A stretch of 64,000 nucleotides of DNA from Eubacterium sp. (GCA_017459945.1 JAFUBZ010000021.1:100854-164853), one strand, 5' to 3'; shown: positions 49,877-61,027, counted from the stretch's first letter. Program-made: numbers and translations. The notes: generated by a model from the letters alone, not told the origin.

Positions 49877-51334
49877 ATGTCTGATTTTGACCACTCCCTT
49901 TTTCACAAATTGAATCACTATGCGCATTCGGATTTCTATCCATTTCATATGCCGGGACACAAAAGAAATGCATTCCTTACATCCGGGACAAGCGAAGCGC
50001 AATCTGGCGCCCCCATCCCGGAAGCCATCGATATTACAGAAATCACCGGGTTTGATGATCTGCATCACCCGGATGGAGTTCTGAAAGAGGCACAGGAACG
50101 GATGGCAGAAGTTTTCGGTGCGCATAAAAGCTTCTTTTTAGTAAATGGCAGTACCAGCGGCATCCTTGCAGCGATCTGTGCCTGCACAAAAAAAGGCGGG
50201 CGCATTCTGATGGCAAGAAACTGCCATAAGTCTGTCTATCATGCTACCCTTTTACAGGAACTCTCGATCGATTACATTGATCCGCCTGTCACAGACCTGG
50301 GCATCGCCGGAAGCATTCCGGCAGACGCAATCAGGCAGATGCTATCACAAGTACAGTCTGACAAACCATATCAGGCCATCGTCATCACATCCCCGACCTA
50401 TGACGGAATCGTGTCCGACATTTCTGCGATCGCAGCGCTTGCGCATGAACATCATATCCCGTTGATCGTAGATGAGGCACACGGCGCGCACTTCGGATTC
50501 TCCGATGGCTTTCCGAAAAAGGCCTTATCCTGCGGGGCTGACATCGTGATTGAAAGCCTCCACAAAACCTTGCCGGCATTCACACAGTCTGCCGCACTTC
50601 ATATCGCAGACTCACCTTTTATCAGCGAGAGAAAGATCAAACAGTATCTTTCCATCTTTCAGACCAGCTCCCCATCCTACATTCTGATGGCCGGTCTGGA
50701 TCAGTGTACGCAATTATTAAAAACGAATGCGACACAGCTGTTTTCAGAATTCGAACAAAAACTGGCTGCCTTTTATAAAAAAGCAGCCAGTTTCAAAAAC
50801 ATATCTGTATTATATACGGATTGGCATCTCCAAAATCTGAAAGACCCTTCCAAAATCCTGATCTCAGCAGATGGCATCGGCATGACGGGAAGCGAATTGT
50901 TCACCGTTCTCCGCGACAAATATCATCTTGAGTTGGAAATGGCATCGCTTCACTATGCCACAGCGCTCACAACAATCATGGATACACAGGAGGGATTCGA
51001 CCGGTTGATCCGGGCGCTGGAAGATCTTGATAAGACAGAGACAGACTGTTTTGTAAAATCCAATCGCAAACCTGACACCACAGCCTCATCCATCGCGCAT
51101 CTGAACATCCTCCCGAATCAGGAACTGCCGATACCTCTGTGTGAAGCCGCCCAGCTGGCACCGAAAGCAGTCACGCTTTCATCCAGTGCCGGAAAAATCT
51201 GCGCAGACTTCATCATCCCCTATCCGCCGGGCATACCGATTCTTGTACCCGGAGAGAGGATCACAGAAAAACATATCCGGCAGATGAGTCAATTCAAAAA
51301 TGCCGGCATCAAACTATATGGGATATCTGAATGA
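49877..51334 (+). CDS. Orn/Lys/Arg decarboxylase-family PLP enzyme
   Basis: The 485-aa fold-type I PLP enzyme is of the group III (Orn/Lys/Arg) decarboxylase family. It opens FHMPGHKRN, the family start, followed by DITEITGFDDLHHP, NGSTSGILAAI, PTYDGIVSD, VDEAHGAHFGF and the PLP lysine in ESLHKTLPAFTQSA. The wing and C-terminal domain are the short Bacillus SpeA/YaaO type. It makes a polyamine such as cadaverine or agmatine; which amino acid it takes is not visible. The next gene is convergent. Confidence 0.88.
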   Translation: MSDFDHSLFHKLNHYAHSDFYPFHMPGHKRNAFLTSGTSEAQSGAPIPEAIDITEITGFDDLHHPDGVLKEAQERMAEVFGAHKSFFLVNGSTSGILAAICACTKKGGRILMARNCHKSVYHATLLQELSIDYIDPPVTDLGIAGSIPADAIRQMLSQVQSDKPYQAIVITSPTYDGIVSDISAIAALAHEHHIPLIVDEAHGAHFGFSDGFPKKALSCGADIVIESLHKTLPAFTQSAALHIADSPFISERKIKQYLSIFQTSSPSYILMAGLDQCTQLLKTNATQLFSEFEQKLAAFYKKAASFKNISVLYTDWHLQNLKDPSKILISADGIGMTGSELFTVLRDKYHLELEMASLHYATALTTIMDTQEGFDRLIRALEDLDKTETDCFVKSNRKPDTTASSIAHLNILPNQELPIPLCEAAQLAPKAVTLSSSAGKICADFIIPYPPGIPILVPGERITEKHIRQMSQFKNAGIKLYGISE

Positions 51335-51338
51335 TATC

Positions 51339-51767
51339 TCATTCCAGAAATCCATGCTCACCCAGGAGCTTTTTTAAATAACCTGTATAAATCTGCAGTA
51401 TCTCTTCTGCAGGCCCTTTCCGCTCTTTTTCTGACGATCGCAGGCTCTTCATCTGTACAACTCCCGTGATCAGATTACCGGTCGGTATGGCCTGTGCAAT
51501 CCCTTCAAGTGCACCGGCCGGCGTATCTGCAGTGGACAGAACAATCTTATTCTCCTTCGAAAACCTGCTCTCTGCACTGCGTGGGAAGACAATCGTCATA
51601 AATCTGGGTGTCGCCGGCAGCAGAATATACTCCTCAACCGACATCTTTGTCGGCTTACCGATCGTAAATTCCCCACATTCATTCACATCCCAGTATTTCT
51701 TCATAAAATCATATAACTCCTGTAAAGTGAATGCCTTATTTGTAACTATCACCTGTCTTCCGATCAT
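51339..51767 (-). CDS. Conserved hypothetical protein, soluble
   Basis: The 142-aa protein has no membrane segment and no family I recognise. It opens RQVIVTNKAFTLQELYDFM and has PATPRFMTIVFPRSAESRF in the middle, then a Lys/Glu-rich helix. GGAGGTGATTTGAA precedes the ATG. It is convergent with the decarboxylase, with 4 bases between. Confidence 0.55.
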   Translation of the reverse strand: MIGRQVIVTNKAFTLQELYDFMKKYWDVNECGEFTIGKPTKMSVEEYILLPATPRFMTIVFPRSAESRFSKENKIVLSTADTPAGALEGIAQAIPTGNLITGVVQMKSLRSSEKERKGPAEEILQIYTGYLKKLLGEHGFLE

Positions 51768-51809
51768 TTCAAATCACCTCCATCCATATCAAATCCCGCC
51801 AATCAAACA

Positions 51810-51838
51810 GAAGGCCAGTACATTCTGTCCCGGCCTTC
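51810..51838 (-). terminator. Probable terminator of the TPM-domain gene
   Basis: GAAGGCC (minus reading) pairs with GGCCTTC across a loop of 15 bases, followed by TGTTTGATT. It lies 35 bases after the TPM gene stop. Confidence 0.65.
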
Positions 51839-51873
51839 CTGTCATAATGATTCCATTTCTAATTTTCACTTCG

Positions 51874-53184
51874 TCAGAACTTTCCGCCGCCTCCTCCATG
51901 CATCGTACCAGAGCCGCCAAAATGGATCGTGCTTCCGCCGCCTCCGCCACTTCTGTGATCGTCATCATGCTCAATACGTGTACGCACAACATTGCGCCGG
52001 ATAAAACGGTCATCCGACACACTTAAGTGTGATGCGTCACCGTAAATATAGGCAGTCGCGCCATGCTGTCTGCGGACGCGCTTCAGATTCTTCTTCTGAC
52101 GGCCTGTTGCGATCATGCCGATCCCAAATCCCAGTATCACTGACAATATCCCGGAAGCGCCAAAAATCTGACTCTTCGACCAGGACAATCCTCCTGTATA
52201 CGGTTCTCCGTTTCTGGCCATCTCAGCCACTTCATCAACCGTACTGCAATACGATGTAAATGCGCCATAGTAATCACCGTCGCTTAAGTGCGATACCACA
52301 CGGTCTTCGATCAGTTCGATCGCAGCGTCATTCACAGCCGTAATACCAAAACCTGTCGTCGACACATGCCAGTCTCGCTCTTCCATACTGATCAAAAGCA
52401 GTACTCCGTCATTGTCTGCGCCCTGGCCGTATCCATTATAATCATAATAATCATCCGCAAAAGCCTCCGGCGTTTTCCCACCCAGAGAATTCACCGTAAC
52501 CACTGCGACATCCATCTGTTCTTTGTTGCTGACACTCGTCAGGCGTTCAAGAAGATCCGCTTCTTCCCACTCTGACAAAAGATCCGCGTCATCCACTAAA
52601 AGCGATTTCTGTCTGTCAGACGGTATCACCTGCAGGCCATGGCTTTCCATCACCTGCCCCATATACGTCAGGTAATCCGAGATCCCCTCGTCATAATAGG
52701 TGTTGTCTGTCACAAAAATATTCCAGATCTGATCGACTTCTTCTTCCGTAAAAATGTGCTCTGCACGACCGGACAGATATACATAATACTCATCCGAAGT
52801 CAGATACAGCATCACGCCGTCCTGTATCGCACAGTTTTCCTGATAAAACGCCTCTGCCCTTGTGATCGCATCCAGATCACTTGGAGAATTATCTTCGCCA
52901 AAATAAATGCCGATCCCATAATCATCATACAGTTGCTGAGCCTGTGCATCCAGCGTGGCAACCTGTGATTCATCGAGATTGTTGTCGTCAAAGATAAACC
53001 TTCCGGCGTTAGCAGTCGATACAGTATCTTCCTCATCTTCAGCAAATGCAGCATCGAGTGCATCCGAGGCGGCCTGCGCCGCGAATACCGGTTTCGTGCC
53101 TGCCATACAGGTAATAACCATTGCAATCAGCAGGAAGGGATAAATGATCTTACGGATCGTTAAATGATCGTTTCGTTCTCTCAT
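51874..53184 (-). CDS. TPM-domain membrane protein
   Basis: The protein is about 436 aa. It has a signal-like helix (residues 10-30), then an extracellular region with two TPM-like units (DDNNLDESQVATLDAQ with DDYGIGIYF, and LLVDDADLLSEWEEADLLE with MDVAVVTVNSLGG). A second helix (about 345-365) and a short basic cytoplasmic part follow, ending in Gly-rich HGGGGGKF. TPM domains occur in phosphatases and in photosystem II repair proteins; bacterial forms of this shape are poorly understood. The start at 53184 has GGAGG 5 bases upstream. It follows the zinc-ribbon gene in one unit. Confidence 0.8.
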   Translation of the reverse strand: MRERNDHLTIRKIIYPFLLIAMVITCMAGTKPVFAAQAASDALDAAFAEDEEDTVSTANAGRFIFDDNNLDESQVATLDAQAQQLYDDYGIGIYFGEDNSPSDLDAITRAEAFYQENCAIQDGVMLYLTSDEYYVYLSGRAEHIFTEEEVDQIWNIFVTDNTYYDEGISDYLTYMGQVMESHGLQVIPSDRQKSLLVDDADLLSEWEEADLLERLTSVSNKEQMDVAVVTVNSLGGKTPEAFADDYYDYNGYGQGADNDGVLLLISMEERDWHVSTTGFGITAVNDAAIELIEDRVVSHLSDGDYYGAFTSYCSTVDEVAEMARNGEPYTGGLSWSKSQIFGASGILSVILGFGIGMIATGRQKKNLKRVRRQHGATAYIYGDASHLSVSDDRFIRRNVVRTRIEHDDDHRSGGGGGSTIHFGGSGTMHGGGGGKF

Positions 53185-53200
53185 ATCGACCTCCCCCTTC

Positions 53201-54406
53201 CTATAGTGCAAGCAATCCCAATGTGATCAACACAAAGAGGATGATCGTCAGGATCACACATACTATCAGTCTATGTCTTGCAAATGCTTTTTTATCAAGC
53301 GGCAGATCTCCGATAAATTTTCCGGTCTGCCCGTTCATGGCGAACAGGTAATTCTTTCCGCCCCAGGAAGTGGTCAGAAGCCAGACCGGATAGAGTGCGT
53401 ATGTGATCTTTGCATGCTTCCAGTCAAAGTGCTCCTGTTTACACTGCACCCGATCATAACGGCCTGTCGTTGCGCGAAGCGATTCCATCGCAGAAGTCTT
53501 CATACGACCGTTTGCCCGGTCTGTACATTCACTGTATCCGACATCATAGCGGTCTGCCAGAAAGCCTGCCAGGTAAGCAGTCTGAAACGGAACTGCCTCT
53601 TTAAAATCAAACGGTTCAATGGATTCCATCAGCTCATCAAGCATTTTTCTGGATCCGTCTACCGGCACATGACGCATCGCGATCGTGCCGCCCCGGTGCA
53701 GCTCATAGTATTCTGTTTCCACATACTCATAATTCCTGTCGGCCCACATCTTGATATTCTGCGCATCAAACCAGGCGTCTACATCCACATCTGCATCAAA
53801 CAGCCAGAACGGAACATACACTCCTTTGATGTCCTCCGGGTGATCCTGTGCGGAAAACACCTTCGGAACATATTTGGCAGAGCTGATATAATTCTTAAAT
53901 CCAGCTACCGCCTTTTCTTTGTCAACCTTAAACGGAATCAGGAAATCCGGTTTGAAATCGCCTGACAGCTGTCCCTCCATCACGACGACATTACCGCAAT
54001 AAGGACAATGTGTCGCCGCAGTTGTGGCATCCGCGATGACCTGTGCGCCACAGTTCGGACATCCGTAAACCCGTAGATCCTCACCTTCCGCATCACCCCA
54101 CTGTGTTCCGCCATCAAAGGTCAGCGTATAATCACCGGCCTGCTGTGTTCCGGTCTGCAGGATCGTCTGATTATCCGGAGCGATCTCAACATTCGGCACG
54201 GCCCCGGCAGCTGCATACGCTGCTGCTTCATCGGTCTGGCTGCCGGACGACGCCTGGCCATCCTGTGTCAGCGCGTCATCTTTTTGCTGAAACTCCTCCG
54301 GAGAAAACAGCGAATCACAATATGGACATTTCAGCTTTTGCGAAGCCGCATCAAATGCCAGTGCCCCGCCGCAATTCGGACAATGGTAATCCATTATTCC
54401 AGCCAT
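53201..54406 (-). CDS. Zinc-ribbon membrane protein, TFIIB-type N terminus
   Basis: The 401-aa protein begins with CPNCGGALAFD and CPYCDS and has a second zinc ribbon at CPNCGAQVIAD and CPYCGNVV (about 115-140). A central domain of about 200 residues contains YVPFWLFDADVDVDAWFDAQ and YALYPVWLLTT. One C-terminal helix ends the protein. Such proteins often sit next to TPM or SPFH/virion core genes in Firmicutes; here the TPM gene follows with 16 bases between. They may form a membrane complex. GGGAGG lies 7 bases before the ATG. Confidence 0.75.
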   Translation of the reverse strand: MAGIMDYHCPNCGGALAFDAASQKLKCPYCDSLFSPEEFQQKDDALTQDGQASSGSQTDEAAAYAAAGAVPNVEIAPDNQTILQTGTQQAGDYTLTFDGGTQWGDAEGEDLRVYGCPNCGAQVIADATTAATHCPYCGNVVVMEGQLSGDFKPDFLIPFKVDKEKAVAGFKNYISSAKYVPKVFSAQDHPEDIKGVYVPFWLFDADVDVDAWFDAQNIKMWADRNYEYVETEYYELHRGGTIAMRHVPVDGSRKMLDELMESIEPFDFKEAVPFQTAYLAGFLADRYDVGYSECTDRANGRMKTSAMESLRATTGRYDRVQCKQEHFDWKHAKITYALYPVWLLTTSWGGKNYLFAMNGQTGKFIGDLPLDKKAFARHRLIVCVILTIILFVLITLGLLAL

Positions 54407-54497
54407 CCGATCACCTCCCGATGAATTCTAAATGCAAAAATGTCTTCATTGTCATTATACGAAATGCAGGACATCTCCGCAAGCTACACAAACGAAA

Positions 54498-54526
54498 ACG
54501 GCAGCCACGCTATGCGTGACTGCCGT
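54498..54526 (-). terminator. Terminator of the ATP synthase operon
   Basis: ACGGCAG and CTGCCGT, with an inner CACGC/GCGTG stem, lie 45 bases after the atpC stop. They are followed on the minus strand by TTTTCGTTTGT. Confidence 0.8.
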
Positions 54527-54572
54527 CTGATTACTTATGCGCAAATCAACTTGGCTTTTGGCAAAACTGCTT

Positions 54573-54992
54573 CTAGTGTCTGCCGTGCTTTTCTGCACCG
54601 CGCAGACGTGCCATAGCTCTTGCCAGGGATGCTTTCGACTGATAGTATTCCTGAATGCTCTGCTTCTGGCGCAGTTCTTCTTCTGCCTGCTGTTTTGCCT
54701 CCTCTGCTCTGCGGATATCGATCTCTTCCGGAAGCTCAATGGTGTTCACAAATACCCGACAGGTATCCGCTGCATTGTCAAACTCCAGGAAACCGGCACT
54801 GCAGATACCGTAGATGTCTTTTCCTTTGTCATCCACGATCTTCAGCTCACCTTCACTGATCGCAGCGACACTCTCCTCATGGTCTGACAGATACTGATAA
54901 TGTCCGTCAAGCGCCGGGATAATGATCGTCTGCGCTTCACCGTCATAAAAGACTTTATCGTGCGCGATGACTTTCAATTTGAATGTACTCAT
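54573..54992 (-). CDS. atpC: ATP synthase F1 subunit epsilon
   Basis: The 139-aa epsilon subunit has an N-terminal beta barrel (FKLKVIAHDKVFYDGEA, LDGHYQYLSDHEE) and a C-terminal helical hairpin (EIDIRRAEEAKQQAEEELR). It couples F1 to the c ring and can inhibit hydrolysis. The ATG at 54992 has GGAGG 9 bases upstream; a GTG two codons earlier is too close to it. It is the last gene of the operon. Confidence 0.94.
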   Translation of the reverse strand: MSTFKLKVIAHDKVFYDGEAQTIIIPALDGHYQYLSDHEESVAAISEGELKIVDDKGKDIYGICSAGFLEFDNAADTCRVFVNTIELPEEIDIRRAEEAKQQAEEELRQKQSIQEYYQSKASLARAMARLRGAEKHGRH

Positions 54993-55007
54993 TCTCACGC
55001 ACCTCCC

Positions 55008-56420
<1,413 letters not shown>

Positions 56421-57305
56421 TTATCTTTTCTTATTCTTCTGCGCTTTCGCGCCGGCAACTACCTCAGTAATCTCCTGTGTGATCGCTGCCTGTCTTGCAC
56501 GGTTAAAGGAAATTCCCAGCTCATGCAGAATCTCTTTTGCATTATCTGTCGCATTCTGCATCGCCATCATACGGGAATTGTGCTCGCTGGCATAGGATTC
56601 AACAAGAGCACCGTAGATGGAACCGGCTACGATATTTGGAATCAGATTATCCATAACTTCGCTGACGGAGGGATGGAAGTTTGTTACCGCGGAGTATTTC
56701 CCGGCAGACTCTTCCTCTGTAAAACCGTTCATATCCAGCGGAAGCAGACGGAACATTTCCGCATTCATACGGAACGCATTTTCCATCTTTGTGTAGACAA
56801 CATAAATCTCATCCACACGGTCTTCCAGATAGTCTGTCACCAGCTGTGTTGTAATATTTCTTGCGCGATAAAGACTCGGATCCTGTACGGTATACCGGAA
56901 AGCCTCTTCCAGATTATACCCTTTGTTTTCAAAGAAATGACGTCCTGTCTCACCGATCGAATAAAACTTTACATTTTTGTACTGTTCGGCATCATCGGTC
57001 GCAAGCTTCAACACATTGTGGTTATAAGCACCGGCAAGGCCTTTGTCACCTGTGATTACAACATAACCCCGGACCTTTTCCTCTTCCGGTTTGTCCTTTC
57101 CAAAGTAAGGACCGGTGTAATCCTGGATTTCCTTCATCATTCTCGCAACAGCTGCACGCTGTTCAAAGAAGAACGGTTCAGTCTGTGCCAGTGTCTTTTT
57201 TGCCCTCGTCATCTTGGAAGAAGAGATCATATACATGGCATTGGTGATCTTCATCGTATCCTGGATACTTCCGATCCTTCCCTTAATCTCTTTAACACTT
57301 GCCAT
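56421..57305 (-). CDS. atpG: ATP synthase F1 subunit gamma
   Basis: The 294-aa central stalk subunit has MASVKEIKGRIGSIQDTMKI at the N terminus, GDKGLAGAYNHNV, and the C-terminal coiled-coil partner EILHELGISFNRARQAAITQE, quoted in part. The gamma subunit rotates inside alpha3beta3. It follows atpA by 3 bases. Confidence 0.96.
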   Translation of the reverse strand: MASVKEIKGRIGSIQDTMKITNAMYMISSSKMTRAKKTLAQTEPFFFEQRAAVARMMKEIQDYTGPYFGKDKPEEEKVRGYVVITGDKGLAGAYNHNVLKLATDDAEQYKNVKFYSIGETGRHFFENKGYNLEEAFRYTVQDPSLYRARNITTQLVTDYLEDRVDEIYVVYTKMENAFRMNAEMFRLLPLDMNGFTEEESAGKYSAVTNFHPSVSEVMDNLIPNIVAGSIYGALVESYASEHNSRMMAMQNATDNAKEILHELGISFNRARQAAITQEITEVVAGAKAQKNKKR

Positions 57306-57308
57306 CTA

Positions 57309-58817
57309 TTATTCTCCCCTGCTCATGAACTTTTTTGCAGACTCCAGAATCTTATTAGCCAGTTCATCAGACATTACTTTCGTATCCTCAAGCTCTTTCA
57401 CGATCTCAGGACGCTCAATCTCGAAGAACTCCAGCATCTTTGTCTGTGTTGCCTTAATCTTCTCCGGCGCTACATCAAGGAATACCTTATGCGTAGCAGT
57501 CCAGAGTGTGATAACCTGCTCTGCCATCGAAAGCGGTTTTCCAAGCGGCTGCTTTAAGAGTTCCATCAGGCCTTTACCATAACGCAGCTGTTCTTTTGTT
57601 GCGTCATCCAGGTCAGATGCAAACTGTGTGAAGACTTCCATCTCACGATACTGTGCAAGGTCCACACGAAGGGAACCTGCTGCCTTCTTGGTCGCTTTTG
57701 TCTGTGCCGCACCACCAACTCGGGATACGGAAAGACCAACGTTAACGGCCGGACGCTGTCCGGAGTTGAACAGGTTACTTTCAAGGAAGATCTGTCCGTC
57801 TGTAATGGAGATAACGTTTGTCGGAATGTAAGCCGATACGTCACCATCCTGTGTCTCAATGATCGGCAGTGCGGTAATGGAACCACCGCCTGCTTCCGGG
57901 CTCAAGCGGCTGGAACGCTCCAGCAGTCTTGAATGCAGATAGAAAACGTCACCCGGATAAGCCTCACGGCCCGGAGAACGCTCCAGCAGCAGAGACAGCG
58001 CACGGTATGCTACCGCATGCTTGGACAGATCATCATAGATGATCAGAACGTCCTTGCCCTGATACATGAAATACTCTGCAAGTGCCGTACCTGCATAAGG
58101 TGCGATAAACTGAAGCGGTGCTACATCACTTGCAGTAGCTGCTACGATGGTTGTATATTCCATCGCGCCGTGTGCTTCCAGCATACCCTTTACCTTAGCG
58201 ATCGTAGATGCCTTCTGGCCGATCGCTACATAGATACAGATACAGTCCTGACCCTTCTGGTTAATGATCGTGTCAGTCGCGATCGATGTCTTACCTGTCT
58301 GACGGTCACCGATGATCAACTCACGCTGTCCACGTCCGATCGGGAACATGGAGTCGATGGAGAGGATACCGGTTGCCAGCGGTACGGCAACTGACTTACG
58401 ATCTACGATACTCGGTGCAGGGCTCTCTACCATACGATAGTCATCTGCTTCGATCTCACCCTGTCCGTCAATCGGTGCACCAAGTGCGTTGATAACACGG
58501 CCGATAAACTTATCACCGACCGGAATACCTGCTTTTTTCTCGGTTCTGGTTACTTTCGTTCCTTCACTGATGCCGGCGTCACTACCGAACAGGATAATAC
58601 CCATTTCACTCTGGCGTACGTCCTGTACCATACCCTTAACGCCGTTCTCAAACATAACGATTTCACCGTACATAGCTTTGTCGATGCCATAAACAGTTAC
58701 GATTCCATCACCAACGGAGATGACGGTACCGACTTCTTTGTCCTTGGCTTCGAACTCAAAATCGTTTATCTCTTCTTTTAAGATGGAGATAATATCGTGC
58801 GAACTAATTGCGCCCAT
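57309..58817 (-). CDS. atpA: ATP synthase F1 subunit alpha
   Basis: The 502-aa alpha subunit has Walker A GDRQTGKTSIA, VYVAIGQKASTIA, and the SIIETQDGDVSAYIPTN-like signature read as LPIIETQDGDVSAYIP. The ATG at 58817 has AGGAGG 8 bases upstream; a GTG three codons earlier abuts the site. It follows atpH by one base. Confidence 0.96.
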   Translation of the reverse strand: MGAISSHDIISILKEEINDFEFEAKDKEVGTVISVGDGIVTVYGIDKAMYGEIVMFENGVKGMVQDVRQSEMGIILFGSDAGISEGTKVTRTEKKAGIPVGDKFIGRVINALGAPIDGQGEIEADDYRMVESPAPSIVDRKSVAVPLATGILSIDSMFPIGRGQRELIIGDRQTGKTSIATDTIINQKGQDCICIYVAIGQKASTIAKVKGMLEAHGAMEYTTIVAATASDVAPLQFIAPYAGTALAEYFMYQGKDVLIIYDDLSKHAVAYRALSLLLERSPGREAYPGDVFYLHSRLLERSSRLSPEAGGGSITALPIIETQDGDVSAYIPTNVISITDGQIFLESNLFNSGQRPAVNVGLSVSRVGGAAQTKATKKAAGSLRVDLAQYREMEVFTQFASDLDDATKEQLRYGKGLMELLKQPLGKPLSMAEQVITLWTATHKVFLDVAPEKIKATQTKMLEFFEIERPEIVKELEDTKVMSDELANKILESAKKFMSRGE

Positions 58818-58818
58818 C

Positions 58819-59325
58819 TTACTCACCTCCTGCTAACTTGTTACGCAAACCTGCTATTCTTCCGCGAAGACTCCAGTCGTATTCACTTCCTTCGACTTCC
58901 AGAACAAATCCGCCGATCAAAGATGCATCCTCTTCTTTTACAAGATTGACATCCTTTGTCCCATACTTATCACAAAGAAATGCTTTCATCTCTTTTTCCT
59001 GTGTTTCAGTAGGCGGCGTGACATAACGCAGTTTTGCGTCCAAAACCTGCTGATGTTCGTTCACATACTGCTGATAGCCCTCTACGATCTCCGGGAAGAA
59101 CTCCATATCCGCCTGACGGCAGAGAACCTTTAACAGATTTCTGCTCTTTTCCGGAAAGATCCGGTCGATCGCAGCATACTTCTGTTCATTGTATACGGCA
59201 GGACTTTTCAGGATGCCTGCCAGACACGGTTCCGCATCGTAGATCTCCAAAGCCTCATTCATGACCTCTACAGGCATCTCCAATGCACCCAGCGCCTTTA
59301 CATATTTATTCGCTGTTATTGTCAT
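58819..59325 (-). CDS. atpH: ATP synthase F1 subunit delta
   Basis: The 168-aa delta subunit holds the peripheral stalk to F1. It has the N-terminal helical part (NKYVKALGALEMP) and the conserved C-terminal end DASLIGGFVLEVEGSEYDWS. Its start overlaps the stop of atpF (ATGA). Confidence 0.92.
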   Translation of the reverse strand: MTITANKYVKALGALEMPVEVMNEALEIYDAEPCLAGILKSPAVYNEQKYAAIDRIFPEKSRNLLKVLCRQADMEFFPEIVEGYQQYVNEHQQVLDAKLRYVTPPTETQEKEMKAFLCDKYGTKDVNLVKEEDASLIGGFVLEVEGSEYDWSLRGRIAGLRNKLAGGE

Positions 59326-59807
59326 TCGCTTTTACCTGCTTTCGTCAAGAACTCGTTATAAAGCTTCTCATTTGTCTCAGCATTGCTGGCCCCGCCAATA
59401 ATCTTGGCAGCTGCAAGCAGTGCAAGCTCTCTTACTTCAGCCTGTGCGTCCTTCATCGCTTTTTCGCGTTCCTGCGCAATGGTTTCATTGGCTTTCTTGA
59501 TAATATTTTCAGACTCTGCCTTCGCCTCGCCTACAATACGCTCATATTCAGCGTCTGCACGGCCTCTGGCATCTTCCACGATCTGACGTGCTTCAATCTT
59601 CGCATTCGCCAGAGAGTCCTCATATTCTTTCTGAAGAGAAAGCGCTTTCTCTTTCTCTTCCTTCGCCTGTTTGAATTTGCTGTTGATAGAATTCTTTCTG
59701 TCATCCAGCGTTTTCTGCACGCGATTGTACAGGAACTTGCGATAAATCAGATACAGAACGATCAGGTTTACAATTGTCCATACAATGGTCAAATTAAAAC
59801 TTATCAT
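59322..59807 (-). CDS. atpF: ATP synthase Fo subunit b
   Basis: The 161-aa peripheral stalk subunit has one N-terminal helix (ISFNLTIVWTIVNLIVLYLI in part) and a long charged coiled coil (NSKFKQAKEEKEKALSLQKE). It is placed between atpE and atpH in the standard order. Confidence 0.94.
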   Translation of the reverse strand: MISFNLTIVWTIVNLIVLYLIYRKFLYNRVQKTLDDRKNSINSKFKQAKEEKEKALSLQKEYEDSLANAKIEARQIVEDARGRADAEYERIVGEAKAESENIIKKANETIAQEREKAMKDAQAEVRELALLAAAKIIGGASNAETNEKLYNEFLTKAGKSE

Positions 59808-59886
59808 GTTCTGCCTCCTGTGCCCGTCTTCTTCCTATTAAGGTTGCGGGCTGCATTGCATATCTTAATGTTCTCTGTACACCCGA

Positions 59887-60105
59887 TTATGCCATTACCA
59901 GGATCAGAATAGCTACTACCAGACCATAGATAGCGGTTGCCTCTGCAAGTGCACAACCAAGGATCATGGTGGTCATGATTCTTCCGCCTGCCTCAGGCTG
60001 TCTTGCTGTAGCTTCTACCGCACCTGCGGTTGCGTTACCGATACCAATACCTGCACCAATACATGCGAGTGCTGCAATACCTGCGCCAATAGCTGTTACT
60101 GACAT
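59887..60105 (-). CDS. atpE: ATP synthase Fo subunit c
   Basis: The 72-aa double-helix proteolipid has the polar loop ARQPEAGG. The ion-binding acid lies in helix 2 as [14 protein letters not shown] (Glu). The residues around it (AEATAIYG, with Ala where Na-type rotors have Gln or Ser/Thr pairs) favour proton coupling, although helix 1 was not fully judged. Confidence 0.93.
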   Translation of the reverse strand: MSVTAIGAGIAALACIGAGIGIGNATAGAVEATARQPEAGGRIMTTMILGCALAEATAIYGLVVAILILVMA

Positions 60106-60200
60106 AACATTTTCTCCTTTTTACTCTTTTACTTTTTTGTACAAGTTTTTTTGTTACTTTGTTTCTGACAGACCGATCCGGGTCTGCCTGTGCTTACGTG

Positions 60201-60902
60201 TTACTCCGCTTCAAGATCTTCTGTCGCCTCACCGATGTACAGTGAAGTCAGGAATGCAAAGATGAATGCCTGAAGCAATCCGTCAAAGATATCGAAGTAC
60301 AGACCTGCAATGGCCGGTACAACGACAGGAACCGCAATATGGATCAGTTCCATGATGACAAATCCACCTAACATGTTACCGAAAAGTCGCATGCTCAGTG
60401 AGAACAGACGGATGAAGATATCCAGGATATTGAACGGTAACATCATCATTGTCGGATGCTTAAAAGACTTTAAGAATCCACCGAATCCTCTTGCGCGAAT
60501 ATTCGCGAACTCTACCAAAAAGATAGACATCAAAGCCATACCTACGGTAATGTTCAGGTCTTTCGTCGGCTGTGCGAACCCAAATAGCGGCAACAGGTTC
60601 ATAACAGCGATGAACATAACAAGGAACATGAAATATGGTACATATCCCTTGGCGTTCGGACCAACAAGACGACCGAAAAATCCTTTGAATTTTTCATGCG
60701 CCCACTCTAATGCAAGCTGTCCTTTTCCCGGATTTTCTACACTTAGTTTTCTCGTTGCGAGAAGCATAAAGACGATGATCACTGCCATGGCGATCCACAT
60801 AACTACCAGCGACTCCTGGATCTTAATACCGCCGCCGATCGGAACCGTAAACAATGTCTTCACTTCAAGACCCGCAGAGATTTCTTCTTGAATGTTTCCC
60901 GT
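60201..60902 (-). CDS. atpB: ATP synthase Fo subunit a, apparent ACG start
   Basis: Subunit a forms the half-channels of Fo. The 233-aa protein has family motifs LPLFGFAQPTKDLN and the conserved Arg in LSMRLFGNMLGGFV. The first in-frame ATG/GTG/TTG is GTG at 60863. However, a very strong GGGGGAGG site (60912-60919) lies 48 bases before it, and the in-between frame reads GNIQEEISAGLE, which matches the usual subunit a N terminus. At 9 bases from that site stands ACG (60900-60902) where ATG is expected, one transition away. I therefore annotate ACG as the likely start, with GTG 60863 as the alternative. Confidence 0.85.
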   Translation of the reverse strand, partial: TGNIQEEISAGLEVKTLFTVPIGGGIKIQESLVVMWIAMAVIIVFMLLATRKLSVENPGKGQLALEWAHEKFKGFFGRLVGPNAKGYVPYFMFLVMFIAVMNLLPLFGFAQPTKDLNITVGMALMSIFLVEFANIRARGFGGFLKSFKHPTMMMLPFNILDIFIRLFSLSMRLFGNMLGGFVIMELIHIAVPVVVPAIAGLYFDIFDGLLQAFIFAFLTSLYIGEATEDLEAE

Positions 60903-60999
60903 ATCCGGTCACCTCCCCCTTTTCTAGATTTTAATTAGAGCTGCTTTCCGCTATAAAGCCTACTCCCCCTTATAACTGTTAAAATAACAATCATGTTTT

Positions 61000-61027
61000 A
61001 TTTTAGTGCAACAGAGCAAAAAGTCAA
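61000..61027 (-). promoter_or_regulatory. Promoter of the ATP synthase operon
   Basis: On the minus strand TTGACT (61022-61027) and TAAAAT (61000-61005) are spaced by 16 bases, about 80 bases upstream of the atpB ribosome binding site. The leader is AT-rich, with no obvious structure. Confidence 0.6.
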
